A stretch of DNA of 64,000 bases from Methanogenium organophilum (GCF_026684035.1 NZ_CP113361.1:1736001-1800000); one strand, 5' to 3'. Shown: positions 9,287-18,925, numbered from the stretch's first letter. Translations and numbers: made by a program. The notes: generated from the letters alone by a model not told the origin.

Positions 9287-12010
9287 ATGAACCGTCAAAG
9301 GCTAATTATTGCCGGCATCGCCATCCTTGTCTTTATACTGGTTCTGTTCGGCCTTCTCGGAGACTGGTACTGGTTTGTTTCCATCGGGTATGAGGACGTA
9401 TTCCTCTCCATTCTTTTTATCCGGGTAGTGCTTTTTGTCATCGTAACTGCCGTATTCTTTGGATTTGCGTATCTGAATATCCGGCATGCGGCCGGAAAGG
9501 CTTCCCGCATGCAGGGGTACTCACCTGACGGGTTTTCGCTTTCAGTCTTTTTTGCCGGATTGCTGGCGTTATTTGCCGGGCTCAGCATCTCAGGTGCCTG
9601 GGAAACCGTATATAAATATCTCAATCAGGCGCCATTTGGCATGACGGAACCGATATTCGGGCTTGATGTCGGATTTTATGTGTTCTCGCTCCCGTTCTAC
9701 AATCTCGCTCTAAACCTCTGTATTGCCCTCTTCATCCTGACCATTCTTCTCTCCGGCCTCCCGTATCTTGCCGGTCTTCCCGTAAATATCCTTAGAAACC
9801 GTGTTTTTTACCGGTCCGGGGGCGAAGGTGAAGGTGAGGGCGGGATCGGGTACGAGAGCAGCCCATCCCTGAAACAGACAATACAGGCATTTTTGCCTCA
9901 GTTAAACGCCCTGCTCTTTCTCACCTTTGCCGCACTTGCTCTCCGCCTCTGGCTTGCCCGGTTTGATCTGCTCTTCTCTGAAACCGGAGCGGTGGTTGGG
10001 GCCGGGTATACCGCGGTTCATATCACCCTGCCGGTGCTCACCATTCTTGCCGGAGTGGCGTTTGTCATTGGCATCGGGTTTCTGATCAATGAGAAGTTCG
10101 AACGCATTGAGGTCATTACCTATGGCATCGCCGCCTTTGTGGCAATCGCATTCATTGGCATTATTGCCGGTGCGGTTGTCCAGGGACTTATTGTTGAACC
10201 CAATGAGCTGAATCTGGAGGAGCAGTATCTGGACTATAACATCCGCTTCACGCTGGCAAGCTATGACCTGGATACGGCCGATGAGGTGCTCTTCCCTGTC
10301 GCGTATAATCTTTCGGCGGCAGATATACAGGAGAACAATGCAACCATCAAAAATATCCGTCTCTGGGACTGGCGGCCGCTGAAGACCACCTATGAACAGC
10401 TTCAGCTCTTTCGGACATACTATGATTTCAATGATGTTGATGTCGACCGCTACCACTTTGACGGCACCTACAAGGAGGTCCTCGTCTCGGCACGGGAGAT
10501 GAACATACGGGGTCTCCAGCCGCAGGCACAGACGTGGGTGAATACGCATCTTATATACACCCACGGGTATGGCGCCGTGATGAACCCGGTCGATGAAGTG
10601 ACGGCTGACGGTCTCCCGGTATTTTATCTGAAGGATATTCCGCCATCTTCACCCTATTTCACGCTCGAAGAGCCGCGAATTTATTACGGCGAGGAGACCG
10701 GCAATTATGTCGTGACGGGTACCACCACGGAGGAGTTTGACTATCCGGCAGGAGACCAGAATGCCTATCATGTCTATGACGGGCAGGGCGGCGTCGGCAT
10801 GGATAATTTTGTTAAACGGCTCATATATGGGCTGAAATTTGGCTCTGTTGAACTGCTGGTGTCAGGATCGCTTACGGATCAGAGCAAAATTCTGTTCCAC
10901 CGCAATATTGCTGACCGTGCACAGACCATCGCTCCGTTCCTCTCCTATGACTCTGATCCCTATGTCGTCGTGGCCGACGACCGCCTCTACTGGATCATTG
11001 ACGCCTATACCACTGCAGACCGGTTCCCCTACGCTGAGCCGTTTGTGGTTTCAACAGTCGGTGGTCAGCGACTCAACTACATCCGAAACAGTGTGAAAGT
11101 GGTCGTCGATGCCTATAACGGGGATATTACCTACTATGTCGTCGACCCGGAAGACCCGCTTATAAAGACATATGAGAATATCTTCCCCGGCTTTTTCAAA
11201 GAGTTCGCAGAGATGCCGGACTCGCTCAAGAGCCATGTCCGTTATCCGCAGGGGCTCTTTCAGGTGCAGGCAGATCTCTATGCCACCTATCATATGAAGG
11301 ACCCCCGCGTCTTCTACAATAAAGAGGACGCATGGGTCATCCCCGATGAGATCTATCGCGGTTCCCGTCAGCAGATGCAGCCGTATTATGTTATTATGGA
11401 CCTTCCTGGTGAGCAGTCGGAGGAGTTCATCCTGATGCTGCCCTTTACCCCGCGAAACAAAGAGAATATGATCGGGTGGATGGCCGCCCGTTCTGACGGG
11501 GCCGCCTACGGGTCCCTTGTGGTCTACCAGTTCTCCAAACAGGAGCTCACCTATGGGCCGATGCAGATCGAGGCCCGGATTGATCAGGATACCGAGATTT
11601 CGCAGGACATCACGCTCTGGTCGCAGTCCGGCTCGTCGGTTCTCCGGGGCAATACGCTCGTGATTCCCATTGAGGATTCCATCATTTATGTCGAACCACT
11701 CTATCTGGAGGCAACGGAGAAAGGGACACTTCCACAGCTCAAACGGGTCATTGTCGCCTATGGTGACCGGCTAACAATGCAGGATACGCTCGGGGAGGCG
11801 CTTTCTGTCATCTTCGGCGGTGAGGCGGGGGTGCCTGAAGATATCGGGGATGGCACACCGGGTGAGCTGCCTCCGATCAGTGAGGATGACCGGGAAAAGC
11901 TCGCACGGATCGCTGAACTCTATGACCTCGCTGCACAGGCTCTCAGTGACGGCGATCTCGGACTGTACCAGGATTATTTCGATGAAATCGGGCGGATTGT
12001 TGCACCCTGA
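9287..12010 (+). CDS. UPF0182 family membrane protein
   Basis: The product (907 aa, close to the family's usual length) belongs to UPF0182 (COG1615). It has about seven transmembrane helices in the first 310 residues, starting LIIAGIAILVFILVLFGLLG, then a large extracytoplasmic domain. Family hallmarks include the NELNLEEQYLDYNIRFTLASYDL region after the last helix, WDWRPLKTTYEQLQLFRTYY, and the stretch DPRVFYNKEDAWVIPDE. The C-terminal tail is the short helical segment KLARIAELYDLAAQALSDGD that is typical of the family. Its biological role is unknown. The start has the ribosome-site match GTGATCC directly upstream. Confidence 0.95.
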   Translation: MNRQRLIIAGIAILVFILVLFGLLGDWYWFVSIGYEDVFLSILFIRVVLFVIVTAVFFGFAYLNIRHAAGKASRMQGYSPDGFSLSVFFAGLLALFAGLSISGAWETVYKYLNQAPFGMTEPIFGLDVGFYVFSLPFYNLALNLCIALFILTILLSGLPYLAGLPVNILRNRVFYRSGGEGEGEGGIGYESSPSLKQTIQAFLPQLNALLFLTFAALALRLWLARFDLLFSETGAVVGAGYTAVHITLPVLTILAGVAFVIGIGFLINEKFERIEVITYGIAAFVAIAFIGIIAGAVVQGLIVEPNELNLEEQYLDYNIRFTLASYDLDTADEVLFPVAYNLSAADIQENNATIKNIRLWDWRPLKTTYEQLQLFRTYYDFNDVDVDRYHFDGTYKEVLVSAREMNIRGLQPQAQTWVNTHLIYTHGYGAVMNPVDEVTADGLPVFYLKDIPPSSPYFTLEEPRIYYGEETGNYVVTGTTTEEFDYPAGDQNAYHVYDGQGGVGMDNFVKRLIYGLKFGSVELLVSGSLTDQSKILFHRNIADRAQTIAPFLSYDSDPYVVVADDRLYWIIDAYTTADRFPYAEPFVVSTVGGQRLNYIRNSVKVVVDAYNGDITYYVVDPEDPLIKTYENIFPGFFKEFAEMPDSLKSHVRYPQGLFQVQADLYATYHMKDPRVFYNKEDAWVIPDEIYRGSRQQMQPYYVIMDLPGEQSEEFILMLPFTPRNKENMIGWMAARSDGAAYGSLVVYQFSKQELTYGPMQIEARIDQDTEISQDITLWSQSGSSVLRGNTLVIPIEDSIIYVEPLYLEATEKGTLPQLKRVIVAYGDRLTMQDTLGEALSVIFGGEAGVPEDIGDGTPGELPPISEDDREKLARIAELYDLAAQALSDGDLGLYQDYFDEIGRIVAP

Positions 12011-12077
12011 CCTCCGGTGCACAAACCATATGCTCTATCCGTCCGGCTGTCCCACCTTTTTTACCGGAGCAAACAGG

Positions 12078-12686
12078 ATGAACACCGAACAGGAACGTAA
12101 TGCAATAGAAGACGACGTCCGTACATGTACCCGATGTCCGCTTGCAGAGACGCGGACCAACGCTGTGCCGGGTGACGGCCCGGTGCCTGCCCGCATTTTG
12201 TTTATTGGAGAGGCGCCGGGGCGAAACGAGGACCGTCAGGGGCGTCCCTTCGTTGGTCGGGCGGGGAGTATCCTTGATGGTCTTCTCGAAGGAATCGGCG
12301 TCGCCCGTGATGAAGTGTTCATCACCAACATCGTCAAGTGCCGGCCGCCAAAAAACCGGGATCCGACGACAGAGGAAATAGAGGCATGTCGTCCCTACCT
12401 TGAGCGACAGCTTGCCCTGCTCTGTCCGGAGGTTATTGTCCCCCTCGGGCGGTTTGCGATGCGGTGGGTGCTTGAGTCGTATGGGATTACGCCCGGTCCT
12501 ATATCTGAGGTGCACGGCACTGTTTTTCGTCTCCGGAATACCGGATGCGAGCAGGTTGTCATACCTGTGTATCACCCGGCGGCTACCATCTACCGGCCCG
12601 CATTCCGTGAGGTGCTTGCGGCTGACTTCTGGACAATTCAGGCGGTGCTTGAGGGACGCCCGCCCGGTGAAACGGAGGAGCAATGA
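12078..12686 (+). CDS. Uracil-DNA glycosylase, family 4
   Basis: Base-excision repair enzyme (202 aa) removing uracil from DNA. Four cysteines ligate a [4Fe-4S] cluster: C17 and C20 (CTRCPLAETR), C88 and C104 (ITNIVKCRPP and IEACRPYL), exactly the family-4/5 pattern. The active-site motif 1 is GEAPGRNEDRQGRPFVGRAG (residues 44-63) and motif 2 is HPAATIYRP near residue 170. The open frame runs 86 codons further 5' into the UPF0182 gene, but ATG 12078 has GGAG about 10 nt upstream and starts right before the conserved region. The stop overlaps the next start (ATGA), so it is co-translated with the flavoprotein. Confidence 0.95.
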   Translation: MNTEQERNAIEDDVRTCTRCPLAETRTNAVPGDGPVPARILFIGEAPGRNEDRQGRPFVGRAGSILDGLLEGIGVARDEVFITNIVKCRPPKNRDPTTEEIEACRPYLERQLALLCPEVIVPLGRFAMRWVLESYGITPGPISEVHGTVFRLRNTGCEQVVIPVYHPAATIYRPAFREVLAADFWTIQAVLEGRPPGETEEQ

Positions 12687-13270
12687 AGATAATTGGTATC
12701 TCCGGCAGTCCGCGTGCGGGCGGGAATACTGATACGCTGCTCGGAATGCTTCTGGAGGGTGCGGTTTCGGCGGGGGGTGAAACAGAGGCAGTGTATCTCC
12801 GTGATTATGCCATTCACCCCTGCACGGGCTGTGAACGCTGTCGCAAAGACCTCACCTGCACCCGTTTTATGGACGGCATGCACCTGCTTTACCCCAAAAT
12901 TGAGGCGGCAGACGGACTGATCCTTGGATCACCGACCTACAACTACAACATCACCCCGGAGATGAAGGCCTTCATCGACCGTCTTTATCCGTATTATCGG
13001 TTCTCAGCCGAACGGCCCGGCCCATATTCGAGCTTTTTTGAAGGTCGTGGCAGACAGGCGCTCGTCTTTTCTGTCGCTGAACAGACGAAACCGGAAGAAC
13101 GGGGATTTGCCATTGAGGCGATGCAGCGGCCCCTTGCGGCGCTGGGATTTGCGGTGACAGACACGCTGCCGGCTGAAGGATACTTTGAGAAAAGAGCGGT
13201 GGCCGGAGATGCCGCTGTGCAGGAGCAGGCACGGGAGGCTGGCAGACGGTTTGTCCGCGGACTTTTATGA
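12683..13270 (+). CDS. NADPH-dependent FMN reductase / iron-sulfur flavoprotein
   Basis: The product (195 aa) has a flavodoxin-like fold. It begins with the FMN phosphate loop ISGSPRAGGNTDTLL (residues 6-20) and has the second flavin loop GSPTYNYNITPEMKAFIDR. C47, C50, C53 and C59 (CTGCERCRKDLTC) make the compact CX2CX2CX5C motif of the methanogen Isf family, which binds a [4Fe-4S] cluster and passes electrons to oxygen or peroxide scavenging. The start ATG overlaps the uracil-DNA glycosylase stop by 4 nt. Pairing with a repair glycosylase may reflect a shared oxidative or base-damage response; that is inference only. Confidence 0.88.
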   Translation: MKIIGISGSPRAGGNTDTLLGMLLEGAVSAGGETEAVYLRDYAIHPCTGCERCRKDLTCTRFMDGMHLLYPKIEAADGLILGSPTYNYNITPEMKAFIDRLYPYYRFSAERPGPYSSFFEGRGRQALVFSVAEQTKPEERGFAIEAMQRPLAALGFAVTDTLPAEGYFEKRAVAGDAAVQEQAREAGRRFVRGLL

Positions 13271-13379
13271 ACCTATCCAGTGCTCGTCCGGCGATTTTCA
13301 GGAAGGTTTTAGTTGCCGGGTGGCGGGGGTGATCCCCGTACTTTCCCTTGGCTGTGGGGAGGTTCCACAGTGTTAAACC

Positions 13380-14876
13380 TTATATGAGTCTTTTAATGAC
13401 GTCGATCAGGGCTCTGAACTGTTCTTCTGTGACATTCTCTTCTGCAAACCGCTGCATCTCTGTCATCTGCAGGATGGTGAGTGCCTGTTCTCTCTTCTCC
13501 GAATCCTGATTCGCAAGAAGATATTCCCTGCATTCCCGATCGGAAATTTCATTCCCGGCACCCTGATCTGACGAGATGTGCATCCTGAGTGCCCGTACTG
13601 CGAGACTGACTGCTTCTTTTTTCTTTCCGTTTGCAAAGAGCAGTTCCGCTGAACGCAGTAGATCCATTTCGTCTTCCGGGGAGCGTATCTGTCCGGTTGT
13701 GTCCGGTTCTGCTGTTTCCGTATCTCCCGGCTTCATCATGTAATAGGCATATACAATCAGAGCGTTGAGAGAGGCAAACACCAGAATGAGAAGAGGCAGG
13801 ATATAGAACGGCAGGATGTCATCTTTTTTTAGATCGACTGCTGTCACGTTTCCGTCAATAGATTCTGCCCGGATTTCTGCATGATATATGCCCTTATCAT
13901 ACCGGACTTTTACATCTGAATAATGGGTTGACGTATTCATCTCTGTCCCTGTGCGTACAAACCCTTCGGATACGATAGCAGAAACTGCACGTCTGAATGT
14001 CTCGTTATCCGTAAACATACCTGGCAGAGCGATTGCTGCAGTGGTATTCTCAAAAATATTTATTATCCTGCCTTCATTCACGGTTCCTGAGAGGGAAACC
14101 GTTTCGTCACTGGTGTCACGGTAGATGGAGGAAAATGCACCGGAGGTATTTCCCTGTGCCGTTACCGCAAGAGAGAGCCGTGAAAAATTCTGATCGTATA
14201 ACGAGGAATTGACACCCTGGAAGAGTATGTCGTCCTTAATTGCTGATCTCAGGGCGTTTTTCAGGATTTCTCTTTCTATCTGCTCTTCGAGGAGTGTTCG
14301 TCTGAGTGCGTCGGCATCGGCATGTTCCTCGACGGCATGGACTTCACCATCTGCGGCATACGGCTGATAGGATGAGGTATCCATACTGGTATCTTCTGAT
14401 TTTATTCCTGACGTGCTTGTGATGGGTGTAGTATCCGGCCGTTCCTCTTTGCTCTCTTCTTCCGGCAGCTGTTCATCGGTGAAACTGAGTCCGATCCCTT
14501 TGAGTTCTGAGCGGTAAACCGGTCCGGTGCCGTATTCAAATGAAATATCGACGATAATGTTCTGTTCTTCGCCGAAATTACCGGCAGACAGATAATACTG
14601 CTCCTCTCCGGAGAAAGCGGTGATCTGCTTACTCTGCGAATAGACGTATTCTCCGGTGACGGGATCACGAATACTCACATGGATGATGCCGGGAAGGTCC
14701 TGTCCCATATTGTTTGTGATACTGACCGGAATCCGTGATTCCTCATGTACGGCAAACCGGTATTCCGCAGAACCGGTTGAGAGAAATACGGCGTCATCCC
14801 CTGCCTGAACCATACCGGTGGCTGCCATACAGAGAATCACCATGACTGCCATGCAGGAGATGAATTTTTTCTTCAC
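13380..14876 (-). CDS. Membrane-anchored protein at the end of the MoxR/vWA operon
   Basis: A 498-aa protein with a signal peptide (residues 1-25), an extracytoplasmic beta-rich region (residues 26-110), a low-complexity charged segment, a helical region, and one transmembrane helix (FYILPLLILVFASLNALIVY near residue 360). The cytoplasmic C-terminus of about 115 residues is helical (DEMDLLRSAELLFANGKKKE), resembling DUF4129-type tails. BatD-like or DUF4129 proteins commonly accompany MoxR, DUF58 and vWA proteins, so it is probably the membrane platform of that complex. The start overlaps the vWA stop by 4 nt. No assignment to a named family is certain. Confidence 0.75.
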   Translation of the reverse strand: MKKKFISCMAVMVILCMAATGMVQAGDDAVFLSTGSAEYRFAVHEESRIPVSITNNMGQDLPGIIHVSIRDPVTGEYVYSQSKQITAFSGEEQYYLSAGNFGEEQNIIVDISFEYGTGPVYRSELKGIGLSFTDEQLPEEESKEERPDTTPITSTSGIKSEDTSMDTSSYQPYAADGEVHAVEEHADADALRRTLLEEQIEREILKNALRSAIKDDILFQGVNSSLYDQNFSRLSLAVTAQGNTSGAFSSIYRDTSDETVSLSGTVNEGRIINIFENTTAAIALPGMFTDNETFRRAVSAIVSEGFVRTGTEMNTSTHYSDVKVRYDKGIYHAEIRAESIDGNVTAVDLKKDDILPFYILPLLILVFASLNALIVYAYYMMKPGDTETAEPDTTGQIRSPEDEMDLLRSAELLFANGKKKEAVSLAVRALRMHISSDQGAGNEISDRECREYLLANQDSEKREQALTILQMTEMQRFAEENVTEEQFRALIDVIKRLI

Positions 14877-15850
14877 GGAATTGCCTGCCTCCGTCCAAAT
14901 GCCATGAACATCGCAATCAGAAGGAACATCGCACCGAGGAAAAAGAACACCCGGCTGACATCCGTCTCCTCTGCCTCACGCACAATCACCTGGTTGATTC
15001 CTGCATATATTTCTCCCAGCGTCGCTTCGTCAACCGATCTGTAGTATTCTCCTCCTGTCTCTTCTGCAATGTATTTCAGGTTCTCCTCATCCAGATTTGC
15101 ATAGAGCGGATTTCCGAACGAGTCGTAGTCATACAGTACCGGCTCGTCCGATCCAAGGCCAATCGTGTATACCTGAATATTTCTTGACTTTGCAAAAGAG
15201 ACGGCCTCGGCAGGGGTGATCCCTCCCGCATTATTCTCCCCGTCTGAGAGGAGGATCACCACTTTTCTCCGGTCGGGGATGGAGTCTGCCATGTCGGTTG
15301 CAAGTGCCAGCCCGTCTCCGATGGCCGTGTTCCCCTCTCTCGCACTGACAGCCAACAGTTTTCGTCCTACCTTCTCCTTGTCAGGACTCAGGTACGCAGC
15401 GGATGACGCCCCTGAATCGAAGAGAACAATCCCTGCAAAGTCCTTTTCACCGAGACTCTCAACCAGAAGAAGGGCGGATTTCTTTGCCACCTCAAGCCGG
15501 TTCGGTTTATAATCGGTTGCCTGCATACTGCCGGATACGTCCATCGCAAGGACTACGTTGACCCCTTCTTTTTCGGTCTCAAGGGGGATGTGCGGCCCCG
15601 CAAGGCCGACGATAAGGAATGTCAGTGCCAGAAGAAAGAGGATGAATACGGTCCTTTTCGGGGTGAAAAATCCCGATGCCGGACGTGTTTTGGCTGATGC
15701 CTGTGCTGCCTGTGCCGCCTTTGCAAAGGATACTTTTGAAAATTCAAGAGCACGGCGCCGACTGTGTTTTTCATGGTGCCGGTAGTAGTAAACCAGAACC
15801 GGAATCAGGAGCAGACCCAACAGTAATTCAGGGTGATAAAATCCTGTCAT
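14873..15850 (-). CDS. von Willebrand factor A domain membrane protein (BatA-like)
   Basis: The product (325 aa) has two N-terminal membrane segments (residues 5-22 and 70-88), a vWA domain (residues 95-285) and a C-terminal helix (VFFFLGAMFLLIAMFMAFG). The MIDAS metal site is intact: AMDVSGSMQATD supplies DxSxS, the threonine is in GNTAIGDGLALATD, and the aspartate is in LLSDGENNAGG. This is the architecture of aerotolerance BatA/BatB proteins, which work with MoxR ATPases in assembling or activating metal-dependent or envelope complexes. It follows the DUF58 gene by 3 nt and overlaps the next gene by 4 nt. Confidence 0.9.
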   Translation of the reverse strand: MTGFYHPELLLGLLLIPVLVYYYRHHEKHSRRRALEFSKVSFAKAAQAAQASAKTRPASGFFTPKRTVFILFLLALTFLIVGLAGPHIPLETEKEGVNVVLAMDVSGSMQATDYKPNRLEVAKKSALLLVESLGEKDFAGIVLFDSGASSAAYLSPDKEKVGRKLLAVSAREGNTAIGDGLALATDMADSIPDRRKVVILLSDGENNAGGITPAEAVSFAKSRNIQVYTIGLGSDEPVLYDYDSFGNPLYANLDEENLKYIAEETGGEYYRSVDEATLGEIYAGINQVIVREAEETDVSRVFFFLGAMFLLIAMFMAFGRRQAIP

Positions 15851-15853
15851 CGG

Positions 15854-16768
15854 TTATGCAGGCCCCCGGTAAAACGTGTTCAGTTTTACAAAAACATCCC
15901 GGTATGCGTCGGATGTGGGAACATCGAGTGCCGGAATACGGTTTTTGCGGAAATAGTTCGTGAGCTTTCTCTCGTGTGCTTCTGCAATCAGTTGGTATTG
16001 TTTCCTGAATTCCGTGTCCGAGGTGTCTATCAGCATATGTTCGCCGGTTTCCGGGTCCACAATTTCGATGAGTCCCACATCGGGTATTTCTGATTCACGG
16101 TTGTCCTGTAGCCGAATTGCCTGCACATCATGTGTTCTGCTGAGAAGTGCAATCGCATCCTCAAAATTCGCTGAATCAAAATCGGAGATTATTACAATCT
16201 GGCTTTTCCGTTTTAGTCTTCCCAGGAGATATTCTGCGGCATGTCCGAGATCCGTCTGATTTGAGACGGGAGCGTGCGAGATGATGGTATTGATTGCCGC
16301 CGCTGCGTGTTTCATTCCCTTGCGTGCAGGGATATACTTCTCGACTCTGTCCGTGAAGAGGAGGACGCCTGCCGCATCCCCCTCTTTCAATACCGAATAG
16401 AGAATTGTGGCGGAAATTTCAAGGGCTTTCAGCTCTTTTGAGACGTCCGTTCCAAATGTGGATGATGCTGAACGGTCTATTACCAGATACAGCGTCCGTT
16501 CCCGGTCAGTATTATGGATTCTGATATGGGGTTTATGGTAGCGTGCGGTGACGTTCCAGTCCATCGACCTGATATCGTCCCCGAATGCATACTCCCGTAT
16601 GTCTGCAAGATCTGTCCCCCGACCCCGGAACCGGGATTTATGGATGCCGGCCTCGTTCCTCTGTGCATATTCGCCGGAGATCATTCTGATCTTCCGGACG
16701 GTATTCAGGCATTCTTCCACCGAATATCCTGATAGTGACGATATTCTTTCTTCTTGGGGAACCGTCAC
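15854..16768 (-). CDS. DUF58 domain protein
   Basis: The product (304 aa) carries the DUF58 hallmark block: GTDLADIREYAFGDDIRSMD, then WNVTARYHKPHIRIH, and then a vWA-like core LYLVIDRSASSTFG. DUF58 proteins are soluble partners of MoxR AAA ATPases. The start overlaps the MoxR stop by 4 nt, and the vWA gene begins 3 nt after its stop, so the operon order is moxR, DUF58, vWA, membrane protein. The upstream GIHKSRFRGRGTD segment (residues 42-54) is a conserved family feature. Confidence 0.93.
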   Translation of the reverse strand: MTVPQEERISSLSGYSVEECLNTVRKIRMISGEYAQRNEAGIHKSRFRGRGTDLADIREYAFGDDIRSMDWNVTARYHKPHIRIHNTDRERTLYLVIDRSASSTFGTDVSKELKALEISATILYSVLKEGDAAGVLLFTDRVEKYIPARKGMKHAAAAINTIISHAPVSNQTDLGHAAEYLLGRLKRKSQIVIISDFDSANFEDAIALLSRTHDVQAIRLQDNRESEIPDVGLIEIVDPETGEHMLIDTSDTEFRKQYQLIAEAHERKLTNYFRKNRIPALDVPTSDAYRDVFVKLNTFYRGPA

Positions 16769-17811
16769 GGAATCTTCACCCGGGAGAGGATGTCATCGAT
16801 AATGTCTTCTGTGACAATTCCGTCTGCCTCCGCTTCATAGTTCAGGAGTATTCGGTGCCTGAGCACCGGATGTGCCATCTCCCTGATGTCGTCAGGGATA
16901 ACATAATTCCTCTTCTCAAAGAGTGCCTTTGCCTTGGCGCACATTATCAGACTGATGGATGCCCGTGGCGAGGCGCCGAATGCGATGTAATCGGTATACC
17001 TGAGTCCGTATTCATCCGGGTGCCGTGTTGAATCAACAATTTCTGCGGCATACTTCTCCACGAGGGGAGCACAGTGTATTGCCCGTATGGCAGACTGGAT
17101 GGTCTGAATATCATGACATTCAAGGATTTTTCGGGCGGCAGGCTTTCTCTCGCCGGTGACGTTACGAATAATCCGGATTTCCTCATCTTTGGATGGGTAA
17201 TCCATCAGAATTTTTACCATGAAGCGGTCTGTTTGTGCTTCGGGCAGGGGATATGTACCCTCTGATTCTAAGGGGTTTTGGGTTGCAAGCACAAAGAACG
17301 GCAACGAGAGGGGATGACTGTCTCCCTGAATGGTGACCTGCTGTTCCTGCATCGCTTCCAGCAGTGCAGACTGCACCTTCGGGGGTGCACGGTTTATCTC
17401 ATCAGCGAGGACAATGTTTGCAAAGACCGGGCCCTGTACGGTTTTGAAGGATGCAGACTCAAACTGGTAGATTTTTGTCCCGGTGATGTCTGCCGGGAGA
17501 AGGTCAGGAGTGAACTGAATCCTGTTATACGAACATCCGGTACACTGAGAGAGGGTCTTCACAAGGAGGGTCTTTGCAATACCGGGCACGCCTTCCAGGA
17601 GTGCATGGCCTCCTGCTGCAAAGGCGATGATCAACTGTTTTATTGCCTCTTCCTGTCCGATGACTACCTTTTTTATTTCTGATTCAAGAAGGACCAGTTT
17701 GTCTGAATATGCCTGAAGGTCAGCATCCTTACCGGGATCAGGACTGAGGGGGTGGTGGATATTCTCAATAATATCCGGTGCATGAATGGTTCTCTCGTAT
17801 TCATCGGGCAT
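16765..17811 (-). CDS. MoxR-family AAA+ ATPase
   Basis: AAA+ ATPase (348 aa from this ATG) thought to act as a chaperone for assembly or activation of complexes. Seen are the P-loop LLEGVPGIAKTLLVKTL near residue 75, Walker B with IVLADEINRAPPKVQSALLE, the sensor ATQNPLESEGTYPLPEAQTD and the family-specific FMVKILMDYP. The C-terminal lid contains GASPRASISLIMCAKAKA. The frame continues three codons upstream to a TTG at 17820, but the ATG at 17811 is preferred. First gene of the four-gene operon. Its leader region is AT-rich and no single TATA box can be singled out. Confidence 0.94.
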   Translation of the reverse strand: MPDEYERTIHAPDIIENIHHPLSPDPGKDADLQAYSDKLVLLESEIKKVVIGQEEAIKQLIIAFAAGGHALLEGVPGIAKTLLVKTLSQCTGCSYNRIQFTPDLLPADITGTKIYQFESASFKTVQGPVFANIVLADEINRAPPKVQSALLEAMQEQQVTIQGDSHPLSLPFFVLATQNPLESEGTYPLPEAQTDRFMVKILMDYPSKDEEIRIIRNVTGERKPAARKILECHDIQTIQSAIRAIHCAPLVEKYAAEIVDSTRHPDEYGLRYTDYIAFGASPRASISLIMCAKAKALFEKRNYVIPDDIREMAHPVLRHRILLNYEAEADGIVTEDIIDDILSRVKIP

Positions 17812-17820
17812 GATACTCAA

Positions 17821-18220
17821 AGATCTAATATGATGTTAAACACTTATGAATTTGTCATTTTCCTGTACTCGTATGTGAATGTCTGGTAGTTTTGATGTTA
17901 ATTTAGTAAAATTAACTTATTTGTTGCATTTGTCGAAAATGTGAAGAGATTTATACATTGCCTGAAAAACATTAGATCACCGATCCAGAAATTCTCAAAA
18001 ATAATGATTAACTATTTTTGATTACTCTGGCTGGTTGCTATGGACAGATGTACTGAAATATCAGGTTTTTAAAATCAGGTTTTTTCGGGTTTCAATCGGT
18101 GTCGATGAAACGTGTGATTTTCATGGTTTTCATTGCCGGTATGCCTCTGTCTGGAAGTACTATTCGACCATAACGCTGCTCATTTGCCCTTTGATAATTT
18201 ACGAACCGGAGATGATGAAA
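17821..18220. other. Intergenic region with promoter and possible long leader of the ECF operon
   Basis: About 400 bp, AT-rich, between the divergent moxR gene and the TiaS-like gene. A TATA-like element GAGATTTATACATTG lies near 17946-17960. If it is the promoter, the transcript would carry a leader of some 230 nt before the ATG at 18221. The leader contains a direct repeat of ATCAGGTTTTT (around 18060-18082). No riboswitch class was recognised. A second TATA-like element (TTGATAATTTACG, about 18191-18203) would give almost no leader, but it overlaps the ribosome site region and is less likely. Confidence 0.4.
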
Positions 18221-18925
18221 ATGAAAATCTATCTTGCAATGGACGACACAGACAGCCTGAACTCACGCGGCACAGGAAGACTGGCACGGGCGACAGGGGC
18301 AGAGATCGCAAAGGAATTCCACGTTGACGGCATCTCCCGTCATCAGCTCTTTGTGCATGAGGATATACCCTTCACCTCACACAACAGCTGTGCGGTGATT
18401 CATATCGAGGCACGGGAGCGGGATGACAAGGACTGGATCTTTGAGACCGCAAAGGAGTGCATGCTCAATGATTTTATTGACGGGAGTGATCCCGGGATCG
18501 CCGTGGCCTGTGCAGATGAGATCCTGCCTCCTCTTATTGCGTATGGAAGGGACGCTCAGAAAATCGTTTTGAACCAGGAAAAAGCCCGGACGCTTGCAGC
18601 TAATCTCGGAATCCGGCTGGAAGGTCTTGGCGGAACAGAAGACGGTGTGATTGGCACGATGGCGGGCCTTGGTCTTGCAAAAGGCGGCAACGACGGCAGG
18701 TTCCTGATGTGCGGCAAAATCCGGGAGATGACGGGTCCTGCTGATGTTGAGAGTCTCCTTGATGCGGGCATTGATGCCGTCTATACGGTTGACGGGCATG
18801 TTGTCCGGGATGGCAGAATTATTATTCAGGAAGGAAAGTCTGCGAAGCCCTGTCCGGTTGATGGCAGAAAAATCCTGTTTGTTGAGAATATTGACGGCCA
18901 GTTCCATGCTGTGAAACGCGGATGA
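18221..18925 (+). CDS. TiaS-like DDTD-domain protein, short form
   Basis: The product (234 aa) begins MKIYLAMDDTDSLNSRGTGR, the nucleotide-binding signature of the N-terminal kinase-like domain of TiaS, the archaeal enzyme that makes agmatidine in tRNA-Ile2. It also has the second block GGTEDGVIGTMAGLGLAKGG (near residues 138-157). The OB-fold and zinc-ribbon RNA-binding domains of TiaS (normally about 420 aa) are absent, so it is probably a paralogue with another substrate. The frame is open from 18035, but a ribosome site GGAGATGATG ends 3 nt before ATG 18221. The stop overlaps the following surface-protein gene (ATGA), which puts it first in the ECF transporter operon. Function is unknown. 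Confidence 0.75.
   Translation: MKIYLAMDDTDSLNSRGTGRLARATGAEIAKEFHVDGISRHQLFVHEDIPFTSHNSCAVIHIEARERDDKDWIFETAKECMLNDFIDGSDPGIAVACADEILPPLIAYGRDAQKIVLNQEKARTLAANLGIRLEGLGGTEDGVIGTMAGLGLAKGGNDGRFLMCGKIREMTGPADVESLLDAGIDAVYTVDGHVVRDGRIIIQEGKSAKPCPVDGRKILFVENIDGQFHAVKRG

Noticed and set aside
8922-9290. 122-aa ORF in the intergenic region
   Set aside because: No domain, signal or ribosome site; composition looks random.
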